A stretch of DNA of 64,000 nt from Amycolatopsis australiensis (GCF_900119165.1 NZ_FPJG01000006.1:8160001-8224000); one strand, 5' to 3'. Counted from the first letter of the stretch, positions 17,995-27,308 are shown. The notes: generated by a model from the letters alone, not told the origin. Made by a program: numbers and translations.

Positions 17995-18468
17995 ATGGAC
18001 CCGCACCCCGGTGGCGCACTCGCCTGGCTCGCGCAGGGCGCCGCCGCGAACCTGCTCGACCGGCTCGTCGACCGCGCGCTCGACGGCCCGCCGCTCGCAC
18101 CGGCCTGGCCGCGCCCGGGGAAGACCGCGGCGGGCACCGTCGAAATCACCGTGCGGCACCACACCGCCGCGAAGATCCGCACGCCGGTCATCCTCACGCT
18201 GCAGGAGGACGGCAGCCGCGCCGGAACGGCGTTCCCGACCCTGCTCGGGCACACCGCCCGCCTCGCCCTGCCCGTCGGCCATTACCTCGGCGCGGCGCTG
18301 GTGGTCAACCCGCGGCGGCGCACCCTGCAGGGCATCGGCTGGTCGCGGCTGACGGTGGTCACCCACCGGACGTCGCCGGTCATCATCCCGGCCCAGCGCC
18401 CGTCGGCGCCGGTGATCCTGCAGCTCGGCCTGCGCAAAGCCGACGGAACGCCGCTGTTCCGGCTTTAG
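17995..18468 (+). CDS. Hypothetical protein with beta-rich core
   Basis: A 157-residue protein that I do not recognise. The ATG is preceded by GGAGGG at 6-7 nt. An N-terminal helix (LAWLAQGAAANLLDRLVDRAL) is followed by alternating beta-like strands (TVEITVRHHTAA, TPVILTLQEDG, LVVNPRRRTLQG). There is no clear signal peptide or transmembrane segment. The stop overlaps the ftsY stop on the other strand. Coding potential is supported by codon usage and the ribosome site. Confidence 0.6.
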   Translation: MDPHPGGALAWLAQGAAANLLDRLVDRALDGPPLAPAWPRPGKTAAGTVEITVRHHTAAKIRTPVILTLQEDGSRAGTAFPTLLGHTARLALPVGHYLGAALVVNPRRRTLQGIGWSRLTVVTHRTSPVIIPAQRPSAPVILQLGLRKADGTPLFRL

Positions 18469-19748
18469 CCGAGCAGCGCGTCCACGAACGCGCCCGGCTC
18501 GAACGGCGCCAGGTCGTCCGGGCCCTCGCCGAGCCCGACCAGCTTCACCGGTACGCCCAGTTCCTTCTGGACCTGGAAGACGATGCCGCCCTTCGCGGTG
18601 CCGTCCAGCTTCGTCAGCACGATGCCCGTGACGTCGATGACCTCGGCGAACACGCGGGCCTGCATCAGCCCGTTCTGACCGGTCGTCGCGTCCAGCACCA
18701 GCAGGACCTCGTCGACCTTCGCCTGCTTCTCCACGACGCGCTTGACCTTGCCCAGCTCGTCCATCAGGCCCGTCTTCGTGTGCAGCCGGCCCGCCGTGTC
18801 GACCAGCACCGCGTCCACGCCCGTGTCCACGCCGCGCTTGACCGCGTCGAACGCCACCGCCGCCGGGTCCGCGCCTTCCTTGCCGCGCACGACCTCCGCG
18901 CCGACGCGCTCGGCCCACGTCTGCAGCTGGTCGGCCGCCGCGGCGCGGAACGTGTCCGCCGCGCCCAGCACCACCGTCTTGTCCTGGGCGACCAGCACGC
19001 GGGCGAGCTTGCCCGTGGTCGTCGTCTTGCCCGTGCCGTTGACCCCCGCCACCAGCACGACGGCGGGCTGCTTCTTGCCGTCGACGGTGTGCGGCAGCGC
19101 CCGCACCGCGCGCTCCGCGTCGGTGGACAGCTGGGCCGTCAGCACCTCGTGCAGCACTTCGCGGGCCTCGGCCGACGAGCGGACCGCGCGCCGGGACAGC
19201 TCGTCACGCAGCCGCTCGACGATCTGGTTGGTGGTGGCCGCGCCCAGGTCGGCCATCAGCAGCGTGTCTTCGACGTCCTGCCAGGAGTCCTCGTCGAGGT
19301 CGCCGGCGCCGAGCAGGCCCAGCAGGCTGGTCCCGAAGACCGACCGCGACTTCGACAGGCGCCCGCGCAGCCGCTCCATGCGGCCGGTCGCGGGTTCGAT
19401 CTCCTCGACGACCGGAACGGGCGCGGGCTCTTCGGGCAGCTTGACGTCCCGGACCGTGCGCTGCGCCGAGTCGCGCGGCACGGCGGCGTCATCGCCCACC
19501 GCGGGCTGGCCGTCCACCTCCGGCCGGTCCTCGACCGGGTGCTCGACCTCCTCCGGCGGCGCCGTGCCGCCGGGCGCGAGCGCGATGCCGCCGCTGGCAG
19601 CGTAGCTGCCGCCCTTCGGTTTCTCCTCGACCTCGCGCTGGGCGTCCAGGCTGATCCGGCGCCTCCGCGCGATCAGCAGGCCGGTCACCAGGAGGGCGAC
19701 CAGCACGACAACGGCGACGACTACGAACAGGAACCAGGTGCTCGACAC
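18465..19748 (-). CDS. ftsY: Signal recognition particle receptor FtsY
   Basis: The SRP receptor GTPase that docks ribosome-nascent chain complexes at the membrane. It has 427 residues: an N-terminal transmembrane anchor (residues 4-26), an acidic/Pro-rich A region to about 120, the N domain to about 225, and the G domain. The G1 loop is GVNGTGKTTT (235-244) and DTAGRLHT and TKLDGTAKGG follow. The N-terminal anchor is typical of actinobacterial FtsY. GTG start at 19748. It is usually adjacent to smc; here about 3.9 kb of plus-strand genes lie between them. Confidence 0.97.
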   Translation of the reverse strand: MSSTWFLFVVVAVVVLVALLVTGLLIARRRRISLDAQREVEEKPKGGSYAASGGIALAPGGTAPPEEVEHPVEDRPEVDGQPAVGDDAAVPRDSAQRTVRDVKLPEEPAPVPVVEEIEPATGRMERLRGRLSKSRSVFGTSLLGLLGAGDLDEDSWQDVEDTLLMADLGAATTNQIVERLRDELSRRAVRSSAEAREVLHEVLTAQLSTDAERAVRALPHTVDGKKQPAVVLVAGVNGTGKTTTTGKLARVLVAQDKTVVLGAADTFRAAAADQLQTWAERVGAEVVRGKEGADPAAVAFDAVKRGVDTGVDAVLVDTAGRLHTKTGLMDELGKVKRVVEKQAKVDEVLLVLDATTGQNGLMQARVFAEVIDVTGIVLTKLDGTAKGGIVFQVQKELGVPVKLVGLGEGPDDLAPFEPGAFVDALLG

Positions 19749-19851
19749 GCGCCCATCCTTTCATCCGCACCCGCCGGGCCCGGACACCCCGTCCACACAG
19801 GCAATTCATAACGACGTAGGTCGCGATTGGGCCAAGACTTCACCACGTGGG

Positions 19852-19880
19852 TTGCGTCACCCCGTGGCCTGCACTAAACC
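19852..19880 (+). promoter_or_regulatory. Candidate promoter of anmK (leaderless)
   Basis: TTGCGT (19852-19857), a 17-nt spacer and TAAACC (19875-19880) form a plausible promoter. The ATG at 19888 is 7 nt downstream, where transcription would start, and no Shine-Dalgarno precedes it. Confidence 0.45.
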
Positions 19881-19887
19881 CCACCGG

Positions 19888-21135
19888 ATGGGGAAAGACT
19901 GTTCCACCCGGGGCAGCCACGGCTTCCGGGTGATCGGGCTGATTTCCGGCACGTCGGTCGACGGCATCGACGTGGCCGTGGCGGACCTGCACGCCGAAGA
20001 CGACACGATCATGTTGACGCCGCTGGGCGAGCTGGACGTCCCCTATCCCGAACCGCTACGCGAGCGCCTGCTCGCGGCGCTGCCGCCGAACCCGTGCACC
20101 GCGGGTGAGCTGACCCGGCTCGACACCGGCGTCGGCCAGGCGTTCGCCGAAGCGGCCGCCCGCGGCGCCGAAGAACTGGCCGGCGGCACCGCGGACCTCG
20201 TCGCGTCGCTGGGCCAGACCGTGTTCCACTGGGTCGAGGACGGGCACGTCCGCGGCACGCTCCAGCTCGGCCAGCCCGCCTGGATCGCCGAGCGCACCGG
20301 GCTGCCGGTGCTGGCCGACCTGCGCGCCCGCGACGTCGCCGCGGGCGGCCACGGCGCGCCGCTGGCCGGCACGCTCGACCGGCTGTGGCTGCGCGGCCTG
20401 GCCGAGGACACCGGCCGCCCGGTCGCCGCGCTGAACCTCGGCGGCATCGCCAACATCACCGTCGTCGCCGCGGGCGAGCCGGCGATCGCCTACGACACCG
20501 GGCCCGCCAACGCGCTGCTCGACCTCGCGGCCTACCGCGTCACCGGGCGGCACAGCGACGTCGACGGGCGGCTCGCGCTCAGCGGGTCGGTGCGCTCGGA
20601 CCTGCTGGCGCGGCTGCTCGCCGACCCGTACTTCGCCGCGGCGCCGCCGAAGTCCACCGGCAAGGAGCACTTCAACGCGCCCTACCTCGACGCCGCGCTG
20701 GCCGGGCTGCCGCCGGTCGATCCCGGCGACCTGCTCGCCACGCTCACCGAGTTCACCGCGGTGACCGTCGCCGACCAGTGCCTGCGTCACGGCGTCGCGA
20801 CGGTCGTCGCCTCCGGCGGCGGCGTCGCCAACCCGGCGCTCATGGCGGCGCTCGCGCGGAACCTGCCGTCCGTGGCGCTCGAGACCAGCGACGACCTCGG
20901 CCTGCCCGGCGCCGGCAAGGAGGCGTACCTGACCGCGCTGCTCGGCTGGCTCACCTGGTGCGGCGTGCCCGGTACGGTGCCGTCGGCGACCGGCGCCCGC
21001 GGGCCGCGCCTGCTCGGCGCGCTCGTCCCGGGTGCCGGGCCCCTGATCCTTCCCGCCCCGCTGGGGGGCACCGTGACGCGGTTGCGAGTCGCGGAGAAGG
21101 CCGGAACAGTAGGAGAAGTCCATGCGTGGTGTTGA
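19888..21135 (+). CDS. anmK: Anhydro-N-acetylmuramic acid kinase
   Basis: Cleaves and phosphorylates 1,6-anhydro-MurNAc to MurNAc-6-phosphate in cell-wall recycling. With the ATG at 19888 it has 415 residues. The family signature is GLISGTSVDGID (17-28), with later LGQTVFHW, LNLGGIANIT, DTGPANALLD and ASGGGVANP. A GTG at 19930 (401 residues) is also possible; the ATG was preferred for its promoter geometry (leaderless). It overlaps the following symporter by 14 nt. Confidence 0.93.
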   Translation: MGKDCSTRGSHGFRVIGLISGTSVDGIDVAVADLHAEDDTIMLTPLGELDVPYPEPLRERLLAALPPNPCTAGELTRLDTGVGQAFAEAAARGAEELAGGTADLVASLGQTVFHWVEDGHVRGTLQLGQPAWIAERTGLPVLADLRARDVAAGGHGAPLAGTLDRLWLRGLAEDTGRPVAALNLGGIANITVVAAGEPAIAYDTGPANALLDLAAYRVTGRHSDVDGRLALSGSVRSDLLARLLADPYFAAAPPKSTGKEHFNAPYLDAALAGLPPVDPGDLLATLTEFTAVTVADQCLRHGVATVVASGGGVANPALMAALARNLPSVALETSDDLGLPGAGKEAYLTALLGWLTWCGVPGTVPSATGARGPRLLGALVPGAGPLILPAPLGGTVTRLRVAEKAGTVGEVHAWC

Positions 21136-22687
21136 CCTCGCCATCATCGTGGTCTACCTGGCGGCGATGCCGCTGATAGGCGTGCTCGTCGGCCGGAAAC
21201 AACGGTCGGCGGCCGACTACTTCGTCGGCGAGCGCAGCCTCCCGTGGGGCGCGGTGATGCTTTCGGTGGTCGCCACGGAGACGTCGACCCTGACCGTCAT
21301 CAGCACGCCGGGGCTCGTCTTCGGCAACGCGTTCCTGTTCCTGCAGCTGGCCTTCGGTTACATCATCGGCCGGACCATCGCCGCGTTCGTGCTGCTGCCG
21401 CGGTACTTCCGCGGCAACCTCGTCAGCGCGTACGCCTTCCTCGGGAAGCGGTTCGGCTCGGGGCTGCAGGGCACCGCGTCGGTGACGTTCGTGATCACCC
21501 GGCTGCTCGCCGAGGGCGTGCGCCTGTTCGCCGGCGCCATCCCGATCAAGGTGATCCTCGGGCACTACAACATCCACCTCGACTACTGGGTCATCGTCGT
21601 CATCCTGACCGCGCTGACGCTGATCTACGCCTACATCGGCGGGATCAAGGCGGTCGTCTGGGTCGACGTCATCCAGCTGTCGCTCTACCTCGGCGGCGCG
21701 GCGGTGGCCGCGATCGTGCTGTTGAACAAGCTGCCGGGCGACTGGGCCACGCAGGCGTCCGCCGACGGGAAGTTCATGCTCGTCGACTTCACGAAGAACC
21801 TGCTCACCAGCCCGTACGCGTTCGTGACGGCGGTGCTCGGCGGCGCGGCGCTCTCGATGGCCTCGCACGGCGCCGACCAGCTGATCGCCCAGCGGCTGAT
21901 GGCCACGCGCAGCCTGCGCGACGGCCAGAAGGCGCTCATCGGCAGCGGCATCATCGTCACCGTCCAGTTCGCGCTGTTCCTGCTGGTCGGGGCGATGCTG
22001 TGGGTGTTCAACGGCCGGAAGTCGGTCGCGCAGCTCGGGTTGCAGAGCCCGGACGACGTGTTCTCGCGGTTCATCATCGACGACCTGCCGGTCGGCGTCT
22101 CGGGCCTGCTCATCGCCGGGGTCCTCGCTTCGACCATGGGCGCGCTCGCGTCGGCGCTCAACGCGCTTTCGACGTCGACGGTGGCCGACCTCTACCAGCG
22201 GTTCACCAAGCGCTCGCCGGAGGACTCCAAGCTGCTGCGGCACGGTCGCATGTGGACACTGATCTGGGCGGTCGTGTTCGCGGTGTTCGCGTCGCTGTTT
22301 TCCACCACGAAGAACTCGGTGATCGAGCTGGGCCTGGCCATCACCGGCTACACCTACGGCGCGCTGCTCGGCGCGTTCGTGCTCGGCCTGCTGATCCGGA
22401 AGGCGCGGCAGGCCGACGCGATCGTGGCGTTCGTCGTCACGGTCCTGGTGATGGCGTTCGTGATCCTCGGCGTGAAGTTCAACGCGAAGACCGGCGCCCT
22501 GATCGGCGTCGACTTCAGCAAGGCGGCCGGGGACAAGGTGGCGCTGGCGTACCCGTGGTACACGCTGCTGGGCGTGGTGATCACGCTGGTCGTCGGCGGG
22601 CTGCTGGCACTGCGGCACCGGACGCCGGACCCGAAGGCGGTTCCCGACGAAGCCGCCGGTGAAGCGGAAGAAGTCCCCGCCGCCTGA
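21122..22687 (+). CDS. Sodium:solute symporter (SSS family)
   Basis: A 521-residue membrane transporter with about 13 hydrophobic segments. The SSS features are the N-terminal AADYFVGERSLPWGA, ATETSTLTVIS in the first repeat, and GALASALNALSTSTVADLY. AGGAG precedes the ATG. The start lies inside the end of anmK, so the two are co-translated. Sugar, sialic-acid-like or amino-sugar substrates are suggested by this linkage; the substrate cannot be read from sequence. The C-terminus is a short charged tail. Confidence 0.9.
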   Translation: MRGVDLAIIVVYLAAMPLIGVLVGRKQRSAADYFVGERSLPWGAVMLSVVATETSTLTVISTPGLVFGNAFLFLQLAFGYIIGRTIAAFVLLPRYFRGNLVSAYAFLGKRFGSGLQGTASVTFVITRLLAEGVRLFAGAIPIKVILGHYNIHLDYWVIVVILTALTLIYAYIGGIKAVVWVDVIQLSLYLGGAAVAAIVLLNKLPGDWATQASADGKFMLVDFTKNLLTSPYAFVTAVLGGAALSMASHGADQLIAQRLMATRSLRDGQKALIGSGIIVTVQFALFLLVGAMLWVFNGRKSVAQLGLQSPDDVFSRFIIDDLPVGVSGLLIAGVLASTMGALASALNALSTSTVADLYQRFTKRSPEDSKLLRHGRMWTLIWAVVFAVFASLFSTTKNSVIELGLAITGYTYGALLGAFVLGLLIRKARQADAIVAFVVTVLVMAFVILGVKFNAKTGALIGVDFSKAAGDKVALAYPWYTLLGVVITLVVGGLLALRHRTPDPKAVPDEAAGEAEEVPAA

Positions 22688-22703
22688 ACCCGCTGAACCG
22701 TTT

Positions 22704-22741
22704 CCGGCGGGCGCCCGTGTTGGTCAGCGGGAGCCCGCCGG
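22704..22741 (+). terminator. Stem-loop after the symporter gene
   Basis: CCGGCGGGC (22704-22712) pairs perfectly with GCCCGCCGG (22733-22741), giving a 9-bp GC stem with a 20-nt loop, 17 nt after the symporter stop. There is no U tract, which is common for actinomycete terminators. It could equally act in the leader of the next gene. Confidence 0.4.
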
Positions 22742-22771
22742 GAGGCGGCGGGAGGCAGCGAAGGTGGGACG

Positions 22772-23272
22772 ATGAAAAAGACGACGGTGGCGCTCGCGGC
22801 CGGTGCCCTGCTGGCCGGCGGCGCGGCGACGGCTTCGGCGACCCCCGCCCCGGCGAAGGTGCCGGACGCGGTCAAGGTGCCGGACGGCAACCGGCACCTG
22901 GTCACTTTCCACGGCGAAGGCGTGCAGATCTACGGCTGCGCGAACGGCGCGTGGACGCTGGTCCAGCCCGCGGCCGTGCTGTCGGAACACGGGAAGCCGG
23001 TGGCGCTGCACAGCAAGGGTCCGGTCTGGACGTCCACTGTGGACGGCAGCACGGTCGGCGCGGCGGCGGTGGCCAGTGCGCCACGGCCGGACGCGATCCC
23101 GCAGCTGCTGCTCAAGGCGGACCTCAACACCGGCGACGGCGTCTTCGGCAAGGTCACGTACATCCAGCGCCTCGCCACGCGCGGTGGCGTCGCTCCGGCG
23201 GGAAGCTGCCCGCCGGGCGCGCAGACGGCGGTCCGGTATTCGGCGGACTACGCCTTCTGGGTGGCCGGCTGA
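22772..23272 (+). CDS. Secreted DUF3455 family protein
   Basis: A 166-residue exported protein. The signal peptide covers residues 1-24 (KKTTVALAAGALLAGGAATASA, cleavage after ASA). The mature part matches DUF3455: GVQIYGCANGAWTLVQPAAVL, HSKGPVWTSTVDGS, PQLLLKADLNTGDGVFGKVTYIQR, TRGGVAPAGSC. It has two cysteines (in YGCAN and GSCPP). Function is undescribed. It contains one copy of the GTCCACANNGGAC-type motif (23032-23044) in an STVDG codon run. Confidence 0.85.
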   Translation: MKKTTVALAAGALLAGGAATASATPAPAKVPDAVKVPDGNRHLVTFHGEGVQIYGCANGAWTLVQPAAVLSEHGKPVALHSKGPVWTSTVDGSTVGAAAVASAPRPDAIPQLLLKADLNTGDGVFGKVTYIQRLATRGGVAPAGSCPPGAQTAVRYSADYAFWVAG

Positions 23273-23277
23273 CAAGC

Positions 23278-23359
23278 GCCCCAAGGCGACCTTGGTTGCG
23301 TCTGACGCACCGAAGGCCGCCTTGGGTGCGTCTCACGCACCGAAGGCCGCATTGGGGCG
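23278..23359. repeat. 30-bp tandem repeat with nested palindromes
   Basis: Two full units at 23290-23319 and 23320-23349 differ at only two positions, and are followed by a truncated third (23350-23359) and preceded by a degenerate partial unit. Each unit contains CCTTGG, GCGTC(T)(G/C)ACGC (palindromic) and ACCGAAGGCCG. The junctions form longer near-palindromes such as ACCGAAGGCCGCCTTGGGT. It is non-coding and sits directly after the DUF3455 stop. It may be a REP-like element or a bidirectional terminator. Confidence 0.75.
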
Positions 23360-23432
23360 ATCGGGACCAGGCGAATGGGCGGTGCGTGCGGGGCCGTGCT
23401 CCCGTAACTTGGGAGTGGGAGATGGGGGTCGG

Positions 23433-23657
23433 ATGGGGTTCTTCATCGGTGTCGGCGTGCTGCTGGCCGTCGTTCTCGTCGTCGCTTTCGTGCTCGACCG
23501 GGCGGATCGCCGACGCGGGGTCAAGCACGGCCTGCTCCGGCCGCGCGGGCGGCGGCCGCGGATCGGGGACGCCGGTTACGTCGGCAACGACCTCCGGCAC
23601 TACGAGCCGCGCGTGCGGGGCGAGGATCGCCCCGCCCCGCGCGAAGACGACATGTGA
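23433..23657 (+). CDS. Small single-pass membrane protein
   Basis: A 74-residue protein: one N-terminal transmembrane helix (GFFIGVGVLLAVVLVVAFVL, residues 2-21) followed by a basic, Arg-rich cytoplasmic tail ending PRVRGEDRPAPREDDM. The ATG at 23433 follows a purine-rich GGGAG stretch at 14 nt, so initiation is not strongly supported. The stop is 4 nt from the convergent smc stop. Unknown function. Confidence 0.55.
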   Translation: MGFFIGVGVLLAVVLVVAFVLDRADRRRGVKHGLLRPRGRRPRIGDAGYVGNDLRHYEPRVRGEDRPAPREDDM

Positions 23658-23661
23658 TCGC

Positions 23662-26600
23662 TCAGCCGGCCGGGACCGGCTCCTCCGCGGCCGTGCGCAG
23701 GCGCTGCGAGATCACCTTCGTGATGCCGTCGCCCTGCATGCTCACGCCGTAGAGGGCGTCGGCGATCTCCATCGTCGGCTTCTGGTGGGTGATGATGATC
23801 AGCTGCGACGAGTCGCGCAGCTGCTCCAGCAGCCCGATCAGCCGGCGCATGTTGGTGTCGTCGAGCGCGGCCTCGACCTCGTCCATCACGTAGAACGGTG
23901 ACGGGCGGGCGCGGAAGATCGCGACCAGCATGCCCACCGCGACCAGCGACTTCTCGCCACCCGACAGCAGCGAAAGCCGCTTGACCTTCTTGCCCGGCGG
24001 GCGCGCCTCGACGTCGACGCCCGTGCTCAGCAGGTCGTCCGGCTCGGTGAGGACCATCCGGCCCTCGCCGCCGGGGAAGAGCACGCCGAACACGGTCTCG
24101 AACTCGCGGGCGACGTCCGCGTACGCCGACGTGAACACCTCCAGGATCTTCTCGTCGACCTGCTTGATCACCGACTCGAGGTCCTTGCGGGTCTCCTTGA
24201 GGTCTTCCAGCTGCGTGGAGAGGAACTTGTACCGCTCCTCCAGCGCCGCGAACTCCTCCAGCGCGAGCGGGTTCACCTTGCCCAGCAGGGAAAGATCCTT
24301 CTCGGCGCGCTTGGCGCGGCGGGCCTGGGTGTCGCGGTCGTACGGCATCGGCGGCGGCGGGGTGACGTCCTCGCCGCGGTTCTTGGCCGCCTCGTACTCG
24401 GCCATCTCGCCCGCGCTGGGCGGGACCGGGACGTCCGGGCCGTACTCGCGGACGAGGTCGTCGAGGCCGATGCCGAAGTCCTCGGCGATCTTGGCTTCCA
24501 GTGTCTCCAGCCGCAGCCGCTGCTCGGCGCGCAGGACCTCGTCGCGGTGCACGGCGTCGGTGAGCTTCTCCAGCTCGCCCGACAGCTCGCGGACCTTGGC
24601 GCGGACGCCGCTCAGTGCCTGCTCGCGGGACTGGCGGCGGGCCTGGACCTGGTCGCGTTCGGTGGCCGCGCGCTGCACCGAGTGTTCGATGCGCTCCAGC
24701 GCCAGCTCGCCCGCGTTGACGACGGCGTTGGCGATCTCGGCGCCGCGCTTGCGGGCCGCGGCGGCGCGCTCGGCGCGCTCGCGGGCCTGCTGCTCGGCGT
24801 GCGCGGCGCGGCGGAGCCCTTCGGCCTTGCCCGCGATGCTGCGCGCCCGCTCCTCGGCGGTGCGCTGCGCGAGCCGGGCCTCCATCTCCTCCTGCCGGAC
24901 GACGGCCAGCTCTTCGACGGCCTGGTCGCGCTCGGCGGTGTCCGGGTCGTCCTCGACCGGCTGCTCGGCGACGGCGGCGAGCCGTTCCTCCAGCTCCGCG
25001 AGCTGTGCCAGAGCCTGCTCGCGGCTCTGCTCGACCTTCGCGCGCTGGCCGCTGAGCCGTTCGACCTCGGCCTGGGCCTGCCGGACCGCCTGCTGCAGCC
25101 GGTTGAGCCGCTCCGAAGACCGGGCGCGCCGGACCTTCGCCTCGCCGAGCGCGTCCTTGGCCTGGGAAACCTCTTCGCGACGCGCCTGCTGTTCGGCGCG
25201 GGCGCCTTCCAGCTCGGCGGCGTACCGCTCCAGCGAGCGCTCGGCCGTGCGGAGCCGCTCCCCCGCCTCGTCGACGGCCGCCTGGACCTCGATCACGCTC
25301 TCGCGCTTGCCGGAGCCGCCGATCGCCCAGCGGGCGCCGAAGACGTCGCCTTCGGCGGTGACCGCCCGCACGTCCGGGTGCGCGGCCACCAGCTGCCGCG
25401 CCGCATCGAGGTCGCGGACCAGCGCCAGCTTGTCGAGCGCCTGCTCGACCGCGGCGCGCAGCGGCGGCGGCGCCGTGACGACCTCGCGGGCCCAGCGCGC
25501 GCCTTCGGGCAGCGCGGGCCACGCCGAAGTGTCCACAGTGGACTCGGGACTGCCGAGCAGGATGCCCGCGCGGCCCGAGTCGGTGTCCTTCAAGTACTTC
25601 AGCGCGCGCAACGCGTCTTCGCCGCCGGCCACGGCGACCGCGTCGGCGACCGGGCCGAGCGCCGCGGCCAGCGCGACCTCGTACCCCGGTTCGACGGTGA
25701 GCAGCGCGGCGACCGAGCCGAGCAGGCCCGGCAGCTCGTGCGACGCGCCGAGCAGGGCACCCGCGCCGTCCTTGCGCCGCAAGCCCATCGACAGCGCCTC
25801 GACGCGCGCCTTCTCCGACGCGATCTCGCGCTCGGCCGCGCGTTCCGCCTTGACCAGCTCTTCGACGCGCGCCTTGGCCGCGTTGTTGGCCTCGACGGCG
25901 CGGTCGTGGCGCTCCTGCAGCGCCGCGTCGTCGGACTCCTCTTCGCCGCCTTCGGCCTTGGCCAGCTCCAGCTCCTCGACGGCGATCTCGGCGCGCTCGG
26001 CGGCTTCCTCCAGCGAGACGCTGAGCCGGTCGATCTCGTCGGAGGTGGCGCCGTTCTTGCTGCGCAGCGCCTCGACCTGGCCGGTCAGCTTGGCCATGCC
26101 CTCGCGGCGGTCGGCGATCGCCCGGACGGCGGCCCAGTGCGCGCGCTCGGCGGCCTGGACGCGCTGTTCGAGGTCTTCGCGCCGCAACACGGTCTGCGCC
26201 AGCAGCTCCCGGGCCTCCATGACGGCCTCGTTGAGCTCCTCTTCCTGCTCGGCGACGCGTTCGGCTTCTTCGAGCAGCTCCTCGGGGTCACGGCCGCCGG
26301 TCGACGTCGAGACGTCGGCCGACAGGTGCCGCTGCCGCTCGACCGCCAGGCGGACGGTGCCGCGCAGGCGCTCGGCCAGCGCGGACAGCTTGTACCAGGT
26401 CTCCTGGGCGGTCTGCAGCAGCGGCGCGTCCTCGGCCAGCGACGCCTCCAGCTCGGCTTCTTCGGCGGAGACGATCTCGAGGTGCTGCTCGACCTCGGCA
26501 CGGCGCTGGCGGGCGGCCTTCTCGTCGGCCTCTTCGCGCGCGATGGCGTCCCGCTGGGTGACCAGGTCGTCGGCGAGCAGGCGCAGACGGGCGTCCCGCA

Positions 26601-27264
26601 GCTCGGACTGCACGGCCTGGGCCCGGCGGGCGATCTCGGCCTGCTTGCCCAGCGGCTTGAGCTGGCGGCGCAGCTCGGTGGTGAGGTCGCCGAGCCGGTC
26701 GAGGTTGCCCTGCATGTTGGCCAGCTTGCGCAGGGTCTGTTCCTTGCGCTTGCGGTGCTTGAGGACGCCGGCGGCCTCTTCGATGAAGGCGCGGCGCTCT
26801 TCGGGCTTGGACTCGAGGATCGCCGAGAGCTGGCCCTGCCCGACGATGACGTGCATCTCGCGGCCGATGCCGGAGTCCGAGAGCAGCTCCTGGACGTCCA
26901 TCAGGCGGCAGCGGTCGCCGTTGATCTCGTACTCGCTCGCGCCGTCGCGGAACATCCGGCGGGTGATCGACACCTCGGAGTACTCGATGGGCAGCGCGCC
27001 GTCGGCGTTGTCGATGGTGAGGGTGACCTCGGCGCGGCCGAGCGGGGCGCGGCCCGCGGTGCCGGCGAAGATGACGTCCTCCATCTTGCCGCCGCGCAGG
27101 TCCTTCGCGCCCTGGGTGCCCATGACCCAGCGCAGCGCGTCCAGCACGTTCGACTTGCCGGAGCCGTTCGGCCCGACCACGCAGGTGATACCCGGCTCGA
27201 AGCGCAGCGTGGTGGCCGAGGCGAAGGACTTGAAGCCCTTGAGCGTCAAGCTTTTCAGGTGCAC
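23662..27264 (-). CDS. smc: Chromosome segregation ATPase SMC
   Basis: The core condensin subunit that organises and segregates the chromosome, 1200 residues. Head: Walker A GPNGSGKSN near residue 34. Two long coiled-coil arms (about 170-490 and 670-1010) flank a hinge around 510-650 (GVAALLTVEPGYEVALAAALG-type region). C-terminal head: LSGGEKSLVAVG and Walker B FYVMDEVEAALDDTN. The start is GTG at 27264. Acylphosphatase lies 99 nt upstream on the same strand, the common actinobacterial order. Motif GTCCACAGTGGAC occurs at 25531. Confidence 0.98.
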   Translation of the reverse strand: MHLKSLTLKGFKSFASATTLRFEPGITCVVGPNGSGKSNVLDALRWVMGTQGAKDLRGGKMEDVIFAGTAGRAPLGRAEVTLTIDNADGALPIEYSEVSITRRMFRDGASEYEINGDRCRLMDVQELLSDSGIGREMHVIVGQGQLSAILESKPEERRAFIEEAAGVLKHRKRKEQTLRKLANMQGNLDRLGDLTTELRRQLKPLGKQAEIARRAQAVQSELRDARLRLLADDLVTQRDAIAREEADEKAARQRRAEVEQHLEIVSAEEAELEASLAEDAPLLQTAQETWYKLSALAERLRGTVRLAVERQRHLSADVSTSTGGRDPEELLEEAERVAEQEEELNEAVMEARELLAQTVLRREDLEQRVQAAERAHWAAVRAIADRREGMAKLTGQVEALRSKNGATSDEIDRLSVSLEEAAERAEIAVEELELAKAEGGEEESDDAALQERHDRAVEANNAAKARVEELVKAERAAEREIASEKARVEALSMGLRRKDGAGALLGASHELPGLLGSVAALLTVEPGYEVALAAALGPVADAVAVAGGEDALRALKYLKDTDSGRAGILLGSPESTVDTSAWPALPEGARWAREVVTAPPPLRAAVEQALDKLALVRDLDAARQLVAAHPDVRAVTAEGDVFGARWAIGGSGKRESVIEVQAAVDEAGERLRTAERSLERYAAELEGARAEQQARREEVSQAKDALGEAKVRRARSSERLNRLQQAVRQAQAEVERLSGQRAKVEQSREQALAQLAELEERLAAVAEQPVEDDPDTAERDQAVEELAVVRQEEMEARLAQRTAEERARSIAGKAEGLRRAAHAEQQARERAERAAAARKRGAEIANAVVNAGELALERIEHSVQRAATERDQVQARRQSREQALSGVRAKVRELSGELEKLTDAVHRDEVLRAEQRLRLETLEAKIAEDFGIGLDDLVREYGPDVPVPPSAGEMAEYEAAKNRGEDVTPPPPMPYDRDTQARRAKRAEKDLSLLGKVNPLALEEFAALEERYKFLSTQLEDLKETRKDLESVIKQVDEKILEVFTSAYADVAREFETVFGVLFPGGEGRMVLTEPDDLLSTGVDVEARPPGKKVKRLSLLSGGEKSLVAVGMLVAIFRARPSPFYVMDEVEAALDDTNMRRLIGLLEQLRDSSQLIIITHQKPTMEIADALYGVSMQGDGITKVISQRLRTAAEEPVPAG

Positions 27265-27308
27265 TGGGTGCCGACCCCTCTGGCCGCGATGACTGGCGTT
27301 TCAATCGT

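Noticed and set aside
23930..27292. 1120-aa plus-strand ORF opposite smc
   Set aside because: Ser/Arg-rich shadow of the smc gene; no domain, no ribosome site, and the opposite frame has full SMC motifs.
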